From Alphaproteobacteria bacterium (GTDB lineage Bacteria; Pseudomonadota; Alphaproteobacteria; UBA9655): DNA of 64,000 nt. Of this stretch, positions 56,820 to 64,000 are shown one piece after another. Numbering within the stretch: position 1 is the first letter of the stretch; each line of letters begins with the position of its first letter. Position numbers and translations under genes: made by a program. The stretch lies in contig JAGVLE010000031.1 in NCBI GenBank assembly GCA_020049895.1, positions 1 to 64,000 of the forward strand, read 5' to 3'. The notes below the pieces were generated by a model that saw nothing but the letters and a program-made list of their open reading frames with translations, ran no database searches and was not told where the DNA came from.

Positions 56820-58191
56820 GGCTAAATCCTCCCAACCAACTGCTTTCTTTCTCTTTTAGTTTTTCGACTTCTTCCAATACACGGGTGGCGTGTTGCCGAT
56901 TTACTTCATCTCCTTTTAAAAGGTGAAGCGCACGTTTTGCTTGTTTCTCTGCTTGAGGAAGGTTCCCAATTTCTAAAGACATTTCTGCAAGAGAAAGAGC
57001 CGCAAGCCCCGTTTTCCCAGTTTTCCCATAGTAAATAGCTAATAGATGATAAGTGAAGGGATTATCTGGTTCTTCCATCCTTACACGGAGAAGTTCGGTA
57101 TAAATTTTCTCTAAGAATTTCTCGTTTCCACTTTCAAGAAGTGCATGGGCGAGGTTCAGGCGAAGCAAGGGTATTTCTGGGCGAAAGGAGATGGCTTTCT
57201 CATATGCAGCTATAGCCTCTTGAATCTTTCCAGATTCAAACAAAATTTGCCCTTTTAAATCCCAAAAGAATGCATCCTTTGGATAATCGGTTAAAAGGCT
57301 GTCCAGCTCTTCTAACGCTTCTGTTTCCTGAGAGGCTTGGGAATAGGCTATAGCCCGAGCATAGCGCGCAAATAAAGAGTTGTCCGTTGGCTTAAAACGA
57401 GAAAGCGTTTTTGGTAAGCTTTCTGTAAAGGCCCCTATTTTTGTTTTGATACGTTTAAAATTTTCTTCAAAAGGTTCAGGAAGGGGAGCCTTAGCATAGA
57501 GAGATTTACTAACGTGATTGCGTAAAAAATCACTTCGCTCCGGTGTAGGAGGGTGAGTAATAAGATAAGGGTCAAGATCTCTAGCAATAAGAAAATCATC
57601 CTTATGCAACATCTCTAAAAATTCTAGCAGCCCTCGAGAAGACCACTGAAGGGAATCCAAAAATCTCGTGGCCCCTTGATCAGCTGACCCTTCTTGAGTT
57701 CTGGAAAATTTCAGAAGACCACGCATGGCTATATCTTCACTTCCCATGAGAATAGCCTGCCCTAGTTCAGGGTTCTTGAGGACAGTACCGGCTACGATTC
57801 CTCCCAACGTCCCTAATAAGTGCTGAAGGAGCGCTTGCTCATAAGCTTCTCCGCCTTTGACAGTATGATGACCTACAAGGTGAGCCGTTTCATGGGCAAG
57901 GACGCCAATAATCTGAAGCGCAGACGTAGCTCTTAGGATAAGCCCTGTAAAGACTCCAATCTTTCCACCGCCCATAGCCATAGCATTAACGTCCTTAGAA
58001 TAAATGACATAGAGATGGAGAGATTTAGGATCAAGTTTGGCGGCATTAAAAATGGGAGTAATGTAGGATTTTAAAACATCTTCAATTTCTGCATCCCGAA
58101 TGAGAGATTGTTCCGCAAGCGGAGTCCCAGAAAAAGCTCTTGTCGGAAGCAAGACAAGACCTATCAAAAACGTAAGGGCAAAAAGACGCAT
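56704..58191 (-). CDS. M48 metalloprotease with TPR repeats (BepA-like)
   Basis: The protein is a periplasmic zinc protease related to BepA, which degrades or assists outer-membrane proteins. It has 495 residues: a signal peptide (FALTFLIGLVLLPTRAFS), the peptidase domain with HETAHLVGHH (zinc motif at 100-104) and the third-ligand region RTQEGSADQGATRFL, and a C-terminal TPR array (SGKIQEAIAAYEKAISFRP; GLAALSLAEMSLEIGNLPQAEKQAKRAL). Residues 458-495 are encoded opposite the conserved end of the reductase gene and have no TPR character, so they look like run-on after loss of an earlier stop. It starts seven bases after the lytic transglycosylase gene. Confidence 0.9.
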   Translation of the reverse strand: MRLFALTFLIGLVLLPTRAFSGTPLAEQSLIRDAEIEDVLKSYITPIFNAAKLDPKSLHLYVIYSKDVNAMAMGGGKIGVFTGLILRATSALQIIGVLAHETAHLVGHHTVKGGEAYEQALLQHLLGTLGGIVAGTVLKNPELGQAILMGSEDIAMRGLLKFSRTQEGSADQGATRFLDSLQWSSRGLLEFLEMLHKDDFLIARDLDPYLITHPPTPERSDFLRNHVSKSLYAKAPLPEPFEENFKRIKTKIGAFTESLPKTLSRFKPTDNSLFARYARAIAYSQASQETEALEELDSLLTDYPKDAFFWDLKGQILFESGKIQEAIAAYEKAISFRPEIPLLRLNLAHALLESGNEKFLEKIYTELLRVRMEEPDNPFTYHLLAIYYGKTGKTGLAALSLAEMSLEIGNLPQAEKQAKRALHLLKGDEVNRQHATRVLEEVEKLKEKESSWLGGFSPTSTLEPHSWWNIQSGKPHPDEGMCESCGRPERLLQIP

Positions 58192-58198
58192 ATGGTTA

Positions 58199-60091
58199 TC
58201 AACGCTGTTTTAAGTCATCAACTAATGTTTTTTGAGAACGCCCTGAATGGCCACGATAGACATTAAGAGTTGCCAAAACGTTCTGAACATAATTGCGCGT
58301 TTCAGCATAAGGTATAAGTTCTATCCAATCCACAATATCAATTTTTTCTGCATGAGGTTTGCCGAAATCCTTACACCAGCGTCCAACCGGTGTGGGTCCT
58401 GCATTATACGCAGCGGTCGTCAAGATATAGGCATTATTATACTGCTTAAGGAGGGTTGAAACGTGCACAGACCCCAGTAAAAGATTATGAGAAGGATCAA
58501 ATAACTTAGCGTCATTATGGTGAACATTTAACTGCTTGGCTGTTTGGGCGGCTGTTGATGAGATAAGTTGTAAAAGCCCCATAGCATTTTTAGGGCTAAC
58601 AGCCTTGGGATTAAAATCGCTTTCTCTATGAGCGATAGCATGGAGCAGAGCCTTTTCAGGAAGATCATCTCTTGGGGGAAGCTTGCACAGAGGATATGCT
58701 ATTTTAAGAAGTACAGGATCGTGAGTACCTGCTTTTCGTGCGATCCATACAGCCGTATGGGGGGAAAGCGTATGCGTGAGCTCAACGACTAACTCTCGCT
58801 CTGCCCTGGTTTTTGTTTGACTCGCAATACATGTAAGAACTTTAATCAAATCAGACTCTGTATGAGCACCTCTGCTCTTCAACAGGTGGGCAGCTTTAAC
58901 AAGATCACTTTCATAAAATTTCTTTTTTTCTTCCGACGTCGCACGGGGTGCTGAACAGAGAATAGGGTGAGATCTTTGATGAAGTTTATGGGCACTTAAT
59001 TGGCCATAAAATGTAGTTTTATAACATGCTGATTTTGCATACCATTTCTTCGCCATTTTTATTTTCTTTTGCGCTTCACAAGAGCGCGCCAACCAATAGG
59101 CTGCACGCGAGATACTCACCGCTGCCTTAACGTTTTTCTCAAGAAGTTCAAAATGACGTTGGGCTTCGGCAGGTTTATTCAGAAAACGCAAAGAAAGCCA
59201 CCCTAAAAGCCATTGAGCTTCCGCATATTCTTTTGTCCCGGGCTCAAGATTATGCTTCTTCACAACAAGATAGGCTTTATCAAAACGTTTAATTTGAATG
59301 AGTTCTCGAGCAATGTAGCTCCTCATTTTCCACCATTGGGCAGAATAAGGTCTGCTGGAAGGTGTCGTAATAAGGATTTTAGCTGCAGTATGCCAATTTT
59401 TCTGTACCTTATGATTTTTAACCATTTCATAAAGCAAACCTTCATCTTTTGCCGCCCTGAGGTCTTTTGGAGCCTGGCCTTGTAAAAATGAAATTCGCAG
59501 TTGAGCAATTTTTTTGGTCTCTTGAGAAACATAAGGAAAAAGGCGCTTAGCAGCCTCAATGTTTTCATTCCATAATAAATCATTAAGGCGAGCTGCGTGG
59601 CCTTTTTGTGACAAGAGAGAGAGAAATTTTAACAAGAATTGTTTCTCTTCCTGGGCTGTCATCTTCATCGTTTGCCATGTAGAGGCTACAAATTCCTTTG
59701 CCTGAGGTGTTGGAAGCAAAACACCATACGCCATAGCCCCTTGCACAGTCTGAGGGGGGTGGGAATCAAACCATACGAGGATCTGTTTCGGGGAAGCTTT
59801 TTTTGCGATGACTTTTTCTGCATTCGCACATAACTTCTTGTACTGAGGCCAATGAGTATGAGCATCAAGGAAAGAAATTAACTGATGCGCCGTAAATTTA
59901 TCTGGATTTTCAAGGACGGCAGACCACATTGTAAGAGACTGGGCTGTGGTTGATTTCCAGAGAGGCGCTCTATTTTGACCTTGTTTTGTTGCTTTTTCCG
60001 CTTTTCCAGAAAAAACAGCTAAAAGAATAACTGCTGTGCAAAGCACGAAAGTAAATGTCTTGTTAAGCATTTTAAAGGAAGATATAATCAT
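58199..60091 (-). CDS. slt: Soluble lytic murein transglycosylase
   Basis: This is a periplasmic enzyme that cleaves glycan strands to anhydro-muropeptides. The frame is open to 60439, opposite smpB, but the plausible start is the ATG at 60091 (630 residues) or the one at 60070 (623); both give a signal peptide around FTFVLCTAVILLAVFSG. The N-terminal ~430 residues form the helical superhelix of Slt70-type enzymes, and the C-terminal SLT domain has the catalytic Glu in AIAHRESDFNPKAVSP (near residue 489), AMGLLQLISSTA and AYNAGPTPVGRW. It feeds the NagZ recycling pathway and shares a transcript with the M48 gene. Confidence 0.92.
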   Translation of the reverse strand: MIISSFKMLNKTFTFVLCTAVILLAVFSGKAEKATKQGQNRAPLWKSTTAQSLTMWSAVLENPDKFTAHQLISFLDAHTHWPQYKKLCANAEKVIAKKASPKQILVWFDSHPPQTVQGAMAYGVLLPTPQAKEFVASTWQTMKMTAQEEKQFLLKFLSLLSQKGHAARLNDLLWNENIEAAKRLFPYVSQETKKIAQLRISFLQGQAPKDLRAAKDEGLLYEMVKNHKVQKNWHTAAKILITTPSSRPYSAQWWKMRSYIARELIQIKRFDKAYLVVKKHNLEPGTKEYAEAQWLLGWLSLRFLNKPAEAQRHFELLEKNVKAAVSISRAAYWLARSCEAQKKIKMAKKWYAKSACYKTTFYGQLSAHKLHQRSHPILCSAPRATSEEKKKFYESDLVKAAHLLKSRGAHTESDLIKVLTCIASQTKTRAERELVVELTHTLSPHTAVWIARKAGTHDPVLLKIAYPLCKLPPRDDLPEKALLHAIAHRESDFNPKAVSPKNAMGLLQLISSTAAQTAKQLNVHHNDAKLFDPSHNLLLGSVHVSTLLKQYNNAYILTTAAYNAGPTPVGRWCKDFGKPHAEKIDIVDWIELIPYAETRNYVQNVLATLNVYRGHSGRSQKTLVDDLKQR

Positions 60092-60211
60092 TGCGGCAGA
60101 TATTCCCCCCCACAGGAAAAGAAACGAGTCAAATAGTCTCAAAGATACTATTCTACTCCTTAAGCAAAAGTCGATGAGAAAAATGGAAAATATCGGTATA
60201 TAGGTGAGAAC

Positions 60212-60676
60212 GTGACCACTCCTAAAAAAATCGTTTCCCTTAACAAACGGGCACGATTCGACTATTTCATTGAAGATAATGTTGAAGCTGGCATTATGTT
60301 GCAGGGCAGCGAGGTAAAATCTTTGCGCAACGGTCAGGGCAGCATTACAGAAGCCTATGCTTCGGATGAAGGAGGGGATGAGCTGTTCCTTATCAATTCT
60401 TTTATTCCAGAATATTCTGAGGCCAGCAGCTTTAACCATAATCCTCGTCGTTCGCGCAAACTTCTTCTGCGTCGAAAAGAAATCAGTCGTCTGCTTGGAA
60501 AGGTGCGAAAAAAAGGGGTAACCCTTATTCCCCTTTCACTTTATTTCAATCAACGCGGCATCGCCAAACTTGATCTGGGAATCGCAACGGGAAAGAAACA
60601 AACCGACAAACGTCAAACAGAAAAAGATAGAGATTGGAAACGTGAAAAAGCACGTATTCTTAAGAATAAAGGATAG
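60212..60676 (+). CDS. smpB: SsrA-binding protein SmpB
   Basis: SmpB brings tmRNA to stalled ribosomes. At 154 residues from a GTG at 60212 (AGGTGA just upstream) it has the expected [16 protein letters not shown] opening, [34 protein letters not shown] and the basic tail [14 protein letters not shown] that enters the decoding centre. It is divergent from slt. The tmRNA gene is not in this window. Confidence 0.97.
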   Translation: MTTPKKIVSLNKRARFDYFIEDNVEAGIMLQGSEVKSLRNGQGSITEAYASDEGGDELFLINSFIPEYSEASSFNHNPRRSRKLLLRRKEISRLLGKVRKKGVTLIPLSLYFNQRGIAKLDLGIATGKKQTDKRQTEKDRDWKREKARILKNKG

Positions 60677-60733
60677 AGTGTTACAAAAAAGACGCTGTTT
60701 TTCTTTTTCTTTAATTTTTTATTAACGAATCAT

Positions 60734-60763
60734 TTGACATTTTTAAAGGATTAAGCTTTTACA
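60734..60763 (+). promoter_or_regulatory. Possible promoter for the DEAD-box helicase gene
   Basis: A perfect TTGACA (60734-60739) is followed at 18 bases by TTTACA (60758-60763), about 36 bases before the ATG. The -10 choice is uncertain because TACAAT lies two bases further on. Confidence 0.35.
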
Positions 60764-60799
60764 ATGGAAACTGTTATAAATATTAAGCTATAAAAATAA

Positions 60800-62089
60800 A
60801 TGTCTTTTGAAAAACTAGGATTACATGCGAACACTCTTCGCGCGGTTATTGAAGTGGGGTATGAAACGCCTACTCCTATACAGGCGCAAGCCATCCCAGT
60901 TCTTTTAGAGGGGCGTGATCTTATTGCTCTGGCTCAAACAGGGACAGGGAAGACAGCCGCTTTCGTTTTGCCTTTATTAGATTTACTAGGACGTGGGCGC
61001 GCTAAGGCTCGGATGCCTCGTTCCATTATTATTGAACCGACTCGAGAACTTGCAATTCAGGTTCAAGAAGATTTTATAACCTATGGAAAATATCACAATT
61101 TTACAGTAGCTCTGCTTATTGGCGGAGAATCCATGGGAGATCAAGAAAAAAAACTAGAAAAAGGAGTCGATGTTCTCATCGTAACCCCTGGTCGATTGCT
61201 TGATATATATGAGCGAGGGAAGATCCTGCTGAATGATGTAAAAATGCTTGTACTTGATGAGGCTGATCGTATGTTGGATATGGGATTTATTCCTGATATT
61301 GAAAAAATCGCGTCTTTTTTGCCCGCCCATCAGACCGCTTTGTTTTCTGCAACAATGCCGCCGCCTATTCGCAAGCTGGCGCAACAGTTCTTAAAGACTC
61401 CAGAAGAAATCACAGTTTCTTCTCCAACCAAGGCCGCCACTAATATTGAGCAGTATGTGGTGCGTTCTCCTGAAAAAAATAAGCAGGAGCTATTGCAAAG
61501 GCTCTTGTTAGAACAAAAATTTACTCAAGCCATTGTCTTTTGTAATCGTAAGCGTGAAGTGGACAATGTCTTTACTTTTATGAAGAAGCAAGGGTTTAAC
61601 TTAGGTGCTTTGCATGGAGACCTCACTCAAGCCATGCGAAACGAAACACTAAAAGCTTTTAAAGAGGGAACAATAAACCTTTTAATTGCAAGCGATGTAG
61701 CGGCAAGAGGCCTTGATGTTGAAGACCTACCTGTTGTCATTAATTTTCACGTTCCTGCTAATGGAGAAGATTATATTCATCGCATTGGCCGTACGGGACG
61801 CGCTGGAAAAGAAGGAAAGGCATTTACTTTCGTTTCACCTCAAGAGGAAAAACAGCTTCAGTCAATTCTAAACACTTTAAACAACACGATGAAAGAGTAT
61901 ACGCTAGGTAGCGTCATCAAAGGCGAAAAATCTGAAAAAACTGCGCCGCCCATAAAGAAACAGGTTGCTCCTGTCAAAAAATCTGTTACTCCGACAAAAC
62001 AATCTTCTGCTCCTGTAAAGCCAGAAGCAACCCCGTCAGAACTTGGATTTGGAACCAATGTTCCTGCGTTTATGCAGATCAAACTATAA
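60800..62089 (+). CDS. DEAD-box RNA helicase (RhlE-like)
   Basis: This 429-residue ATP-dependent RNA helicase has all family motifs in order: the Q motif GYETPTPIQAQAIP, motif I AQTGTGKTAAF, PTRELAIQ, TPGRLLD, motif II VLDEADRMLD, SAT (motif III), and in the second half VFCNRKREV, ARGLDVEDL and HRIGRTGRAG. A short basic, Pro/Lys/Thr-rich tail (about 376-412) likely adds RNA affinity, ending in the RhlE-type VPAFM. It probably acts in ribosome assembly or RNA decay. No strong ribosome-binding site precedes the ATG. Confidence 0.94.
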   Translation: MSFEKLGLHANTLRAVIEVGYETPTPIQAQAIPVLLEGRDLIALAQTGTGKTAAFVLPLLDLLGRGRAKARMPRSIIIEPTRELAIQVQEDFITYGKYHNFTVALLIGGESMGDQEKKLEKGVDVLIVTPGRLLDIYERGKILLNDVKMLVLDEADRMLDMGFIPDIEKIASFLPAHQTALFSATMPPPIRKLAQQFLKTPEEITVSSPTKAATNIEQYVVRSPEKNKQELLQRLLLEQKFTQAIVFCNRKREVDNVFTFMKKQGFNLGALHGDLTQAMRNETLKAFKEGTINLLIASDVAARGLDVEDLPVVINFHVPANGEDYIHRIGRTGRAGKEGKAFTFVSPQEEKQLQSILNTLNNTMKEYTLGSVIKGEKSEKTAPPIKKQVAPVKKSVTPTKQSSAPVKPEATPSELGFGTNVPAFMQIKL

Positions 62090-62252
62090 ATTCCTGCTGA
62101 TAACTCAATCAAGAATTCTCCACCAATAACCCATTGTTTCTAATACTTCTTGCGTCTTTAGTAAGCTTGTGATTTACTTCTGCTCATAAAAGGAGCCTAT
62201 GAAGATGGCGCAGGCTTTCTATTACTGTCACTCCATCATAAGGATTATACAA

Positions 62253-63137
62253 ATGAAATCATCTCTTCTCAAATCCCTCAGTGTTATTGCTTTGTTGTCC
62301 TCAACTGCCCCTGCTTCTTCAGCGACTGATGCCGTTGTGGCGATTGTTAATGGCCAAAAATTTACCCATTCAGAAGTTATGAAAGCAAAAGCTAGTCTTC
62401 CTAAACAATATCAATCCCTAGCAGATGATAAAATTTTCCCTGTGCTTGTGAACCAAGCTGTAGATATCTACCTTGTCGATCAAGCAGCCCAAACTTCTGG
62501 TGAATTAAAAAAAGCAGAGGTAAAGGAAGCCATTGCAAAAGCAACAAAAGATATCGTTGCGCAAGCTTATATTTTAGGTCAAGTCAAAGCAAAAGTAACT
62601 GATGCCGCTGTTCAAGCAAAATGTGATGACATTATAAAAACCTTTAAGGCTGAAAAAGAACTTCATCTTTATCATATTCTCGTAGACGAAGAAGATGTAG
62701 CAAAAGGTATTATTAAGGCTTTAAAAGGCGGAACGGCTTTCAAAAAACTTGCTGAAACAAAATCTAAGGATACCACCGGAAAGCAAGGGGGAGACCTTGG
62801 GTACTTCCGTAAAAGTGAACTTCCAAAGGAACTTGCAGAAGCAGCCTTTGCTTTAAAAGTGGGAGCCTATAGCGAAACCCCTATCAAAACAGATTTCGGT
62901 TGGCACGTCCTGAAGGTTGGCGAAATGCAAGATGCGAAGCCTCCCAAGTGCGCAGAAATTAAAAATGAAATCAAAGGCTTGTTGACTCAAGAAGCGATTA
63001 TTAGTCTTTTAGAAGACCTCCGCAAAAAAGCAAAAGTTGAGCTTTTTGATAAAGATGGTAAGCCTATGCCCGCAAAAGAAGCGGCAGCGGCAAAGGTACC
63101 TGCACCTGCAGCAACACCAGTGGCTGAAAAGAAATAA
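62253..63137 (+). CDS. Periplasmic parvulin-type peptidyl-prolyl isomerase
   Basis: The protein is a periplasmic folding helper of the SurA/PrsA class. From the ATG at 62253 (AAGG 10 bases upstream) it has 294 residues and a signal peptide (LLKSLSVIALLSSTAPASS). An upstream ATG at 62205 with a stronger AAGGAG site would give 16 more residues and cannot be excluded. The N-terminal SurA-like helical part includes AIVNGQKFTHSEV; the rotamase domain has LYHILVDEEDVAKGII, KDTTGKQGGDLGYFRKSELP and the closing FGWHVLKV. The tail is Ala/Pro-rich. It probably serves outer-membrane or secreted proteins. Confidence 0.9.
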   Translation: MKSSLLKSLSVIALLSSTAPASSATDAVVAIVNGQKFTHSEVMKAKASLPKQYQSLADDKIFPVLVNQAVDIYLVDQAAQTSGELKKAEVKEAIAKATKDIVAQAYILGQVKAKVTDAAVQAKCDDIIKTFKAEKELHLYHILVDEEDVAKGIIKALKGGTAFKKLAETKSKDTTGKQGGDLGYFRKSELPKELAEAAFALKVGAYSETPIKTDFGWHVLKVGEMQDAKPPKCAEIKNEIKGLLTQEAIISLLEDLRKKAKVELFDKDGKPMPAKEAAAAKVPAPAATPVAEKK

Positions 63138-63146
63138 CGTCTAAAG

Positions 63147-63171
63147 GAGAGGGAGCTTATTGTTCCCTCTC
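63147..63171. terminator. Bidirectional terminator-like hairpin between ppi and yraN
   Basis: GAGAGGGA (63147-63154) pairs perfectly with TCCCTCTC (63164-63171) around a nine-base loop. It sits between two convergent genes, ten bases after one stop and seven bases from the other. T-rich sequence follows loosely on both sides rather than as a tight tract. Confidence 0.55.
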
Positions 63172-63178
63172 AACTTCT

Positions 63179-63550
63179 CTACCTTTCTCCTTCTCTCCAT
63201 GCCCCTTTTATGTGATAAGGCCACTTCCAGGGAGCCATTAAAATAACATCAAAGCGTAAAGACCACTGAACTTTGTGACGACAAAGGTAATAAAGAAGCG
63301 CCCGTTCAATACGGCGCTGCTGTCGTGGAGTGATAGAAAAAATAGCTCTTTCAAGGGATGAGCGACTTTTAACTTCCACAGCGATAAGAGTTTTCCCCTG
63401 ACGTGCCAAAAGGTCGATCTCTCCTACGGGCGTTTTAAAGCGTGTTTTTAGAATTTCATAGCCCTTACAGCGCAAAAAAAGAGCTGCCAGCCATTCACTC
63501 CGACGTCCCTTTAGATAGGCGCGTTTTTTCGCTGCTAAGCTTAAGAGCAT
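63179..63550 (-). CDS. yraN: YraN family endonuclease-like protein (UPF0102)
   Basis: This is a 123-residue protein of the restriction-endonuclease-like UPF0102 family whose cellular role is unsettled. The ATG at 63550 (MLLSLAAKKRAYLKG) fits the family start; an upstream extension lies within rsmI. The nuclease-type core is present as GEIDLLARQGKTLIAVEVKSR (the Glu/Asp/Glu-x-Lys set), preceded by RSEWLAALFLRCKGYEIL. The gene overlaps the end of rsmI by 56 bases; rsmI-yraN neighbours are common in proteobacteria. Confidence 0.9.
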   Translation of the reverse strand: MLLSLAAKKRAYLKGRRSEWLAALFLRCKGYEILKTRFKTPVGEIDLLARQGKTLIAVEVKSRSSLERAIFSITPRQQRRIERALLYYLCRHKVQWSLRFDVILMAPWKWPYHIKGAWREGER

Positions 63551-64000
63551 GCTGATATACCTCCCTTTTAGGAAGATTATAGGCTTTTGAAACAAGGTCA
63601 ACAGCTTCTTTAAGAGAATGACTCTTAAATGCCTCGTTTAAATGGTAGTCTAGGTCTATCACTTTTTTCTCTAGTGCCATATTCCCCTCGATCACCACCA
63701 CAATCTCGCCCCGTGGAGGCGTCTGCTCATAGAAAGTAATAAGCGTGGAAAACGAGCCTTTTTTAGTCTCTTCAAACAGCTTTGTCATTTCACGGCATAC
63801 CGTTGCAATCCGGTCTCCTAGAACTTCGTGAGCATCTTTTAAGAAAGGAACAAGCCGCTTGGGAGATTCAAAGAAAATGAGCGTAGCTTTCTCAGAAGAA
63901 ACCTCTTCCAAAGCCCGCTTTCGCGCCCCTGTCTTGGGAGATAAGAATCCACCAAATAAAAAGCGGGAAGGGGAGAGACCCGAAAGGCACAAAGCTGTCA
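63495..64000 (-). CDS. rsmI: 16S rRNA 2'-O-ribose C1402 methyltransferase RsmI, 3' part only
   Basis: The gene runs off the window, so only the C-terminal ~168 residues are seen. RsmI methylates the ribose of C1402 in 16S rRNA with SAM. The visible part starts in the conserved ALCLSGL and FLFGGFLSPKTGARKRAL block, followed by LIFFESPKRLVPFL and VCREMTKLFEE, then GEIVVVIEG and a helical C-terminal domain. Nothing suggests a break. The true start lies beyond position 64000. Confidence 0.93.
   Translation of the reverse strand, partial: TALCLSGLSPSRFLFGGFLSPKTGARKRALEEVSSEKATLIFFESPKRLVPFLKDAHEVLGDRIATVCREMTKLFEETKKGSFSTLITFYEQTPPRGEIVVVIEGNMALEKKVIDLDYHLNEAFKSHSLKEAVDLVSKAYNLPKREVYQHALKLSSEKTRLSKGTSE

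Noticed and set aside
58199-60439. Lytic transglycosylase extended to a start at 60439
   Set aside because: The first ~115 codons lie opposite smpB and lack any family resemblance; a signal peptide begins properly at 60091 or 60070.

Overview
The window looks like a chromosomal segment of an alphaproteobacterium with an AT-leaning, compact, reduced genome. Several features point to an intracellular lineage such as Holosporales: host-nutrient importers (putrescine, oligopeptide), broken-up versions of familiar alphaproteobacterial operons (sdhCDA without sdhB, lptC-lptA without lptB, argS-nagZ without scpAB), and several large orphan secreted proteins scattered between housekeeping genes. The order-level assignment is an inference from gene content and protein flavour, not a database result. 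I see no transposase, integrase, phage gene, CRISPR array or rRNA gene. There is one tRNA gene.

Layout. 1-4.7 kb: a small cysteine-containing secreted protein, then a complete putrescine ABC importer (potFGHI). 4.7-7.4 kb: tRNA-Asp(GTC) with a good promoter, then sdhC-sdhD-sdhA. 7.4-12.9 kb, minus strand: a TetR/COQ9-like protein and YbjN, a secreted methyltransferase-like orphan with a 36-bp tandem repeat, a beta-CASP metallo-hydrolase, hemF and trmL. 13-18.6 kb: the oligopeptide/muropeptide importer yejABEF. 18.5-24.3 kb, minus: lolA, ftsK, PTS enzyme I and a nitronate monooxygenase/FabK-like flavoprotein. 24.3-28.2 kb: ubiG, then a ~1000-residue lysine-rich secreted orphan on the minus strand. 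28.2-34.4 kb: pheS-pheT, then kdsD-lptC-lptA. 34.4-40.1 kb, minus: trxA, mreB, mreC, mreD, mrdA and rodA (cell elongation). 40.3-48 kb: a secreted orphan, argS, a one-TM protein, nagZ, a site-2-type protease, and a second large secreted orphan on the minus strand. 48-54.9 kb: comEC, glmS and glmU on the minus strand, secB, and a PRPP-synthetase-like gene. 54.9-55.8 kb is a largely gene-free stretch holding one doubtful small gene. 55.8-64 kb: ferredoxin-NADP reductase, an M48/TPR protease and a soluble lytic transglycosylase on the minus strand, smpB, a DEAD-box helicase, a parvulin-type isomerase, yraN, and the 3' part of rsmI running off the window.

How the genes work together. Envelope biogenesis dominates. 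GlmS/GlmU make UDP-GlcNAc. KdsD starts the Kdo branch of LPS, and LptC/LptA carry LPS across the periplasm. MreBCD/PBP2/RodA elongate the wall. Slt and NagZ degrade it, and YejABEF may bring muropeptides back. LolA, SecB, BepA-like M48 and a parvulin serve outer-membrane protein and lipoprotein traffic. Succinate dehydrogenase and UbiG connect through ubiquinone. Putrescine import suggests reliance on a host.

No clearly new multi-gene system is visible. The most unusual material is the orphan secreted proteins (three of which sit behind near-consensus promoters), the frequent overlap of convergent genes (116 bp in one case), a long stem that would cover the comEC ribosome-binding site, and an LptA enlarged by an exact 70-residue duplication. 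All starts, functions and regulatory sites were read by eye.
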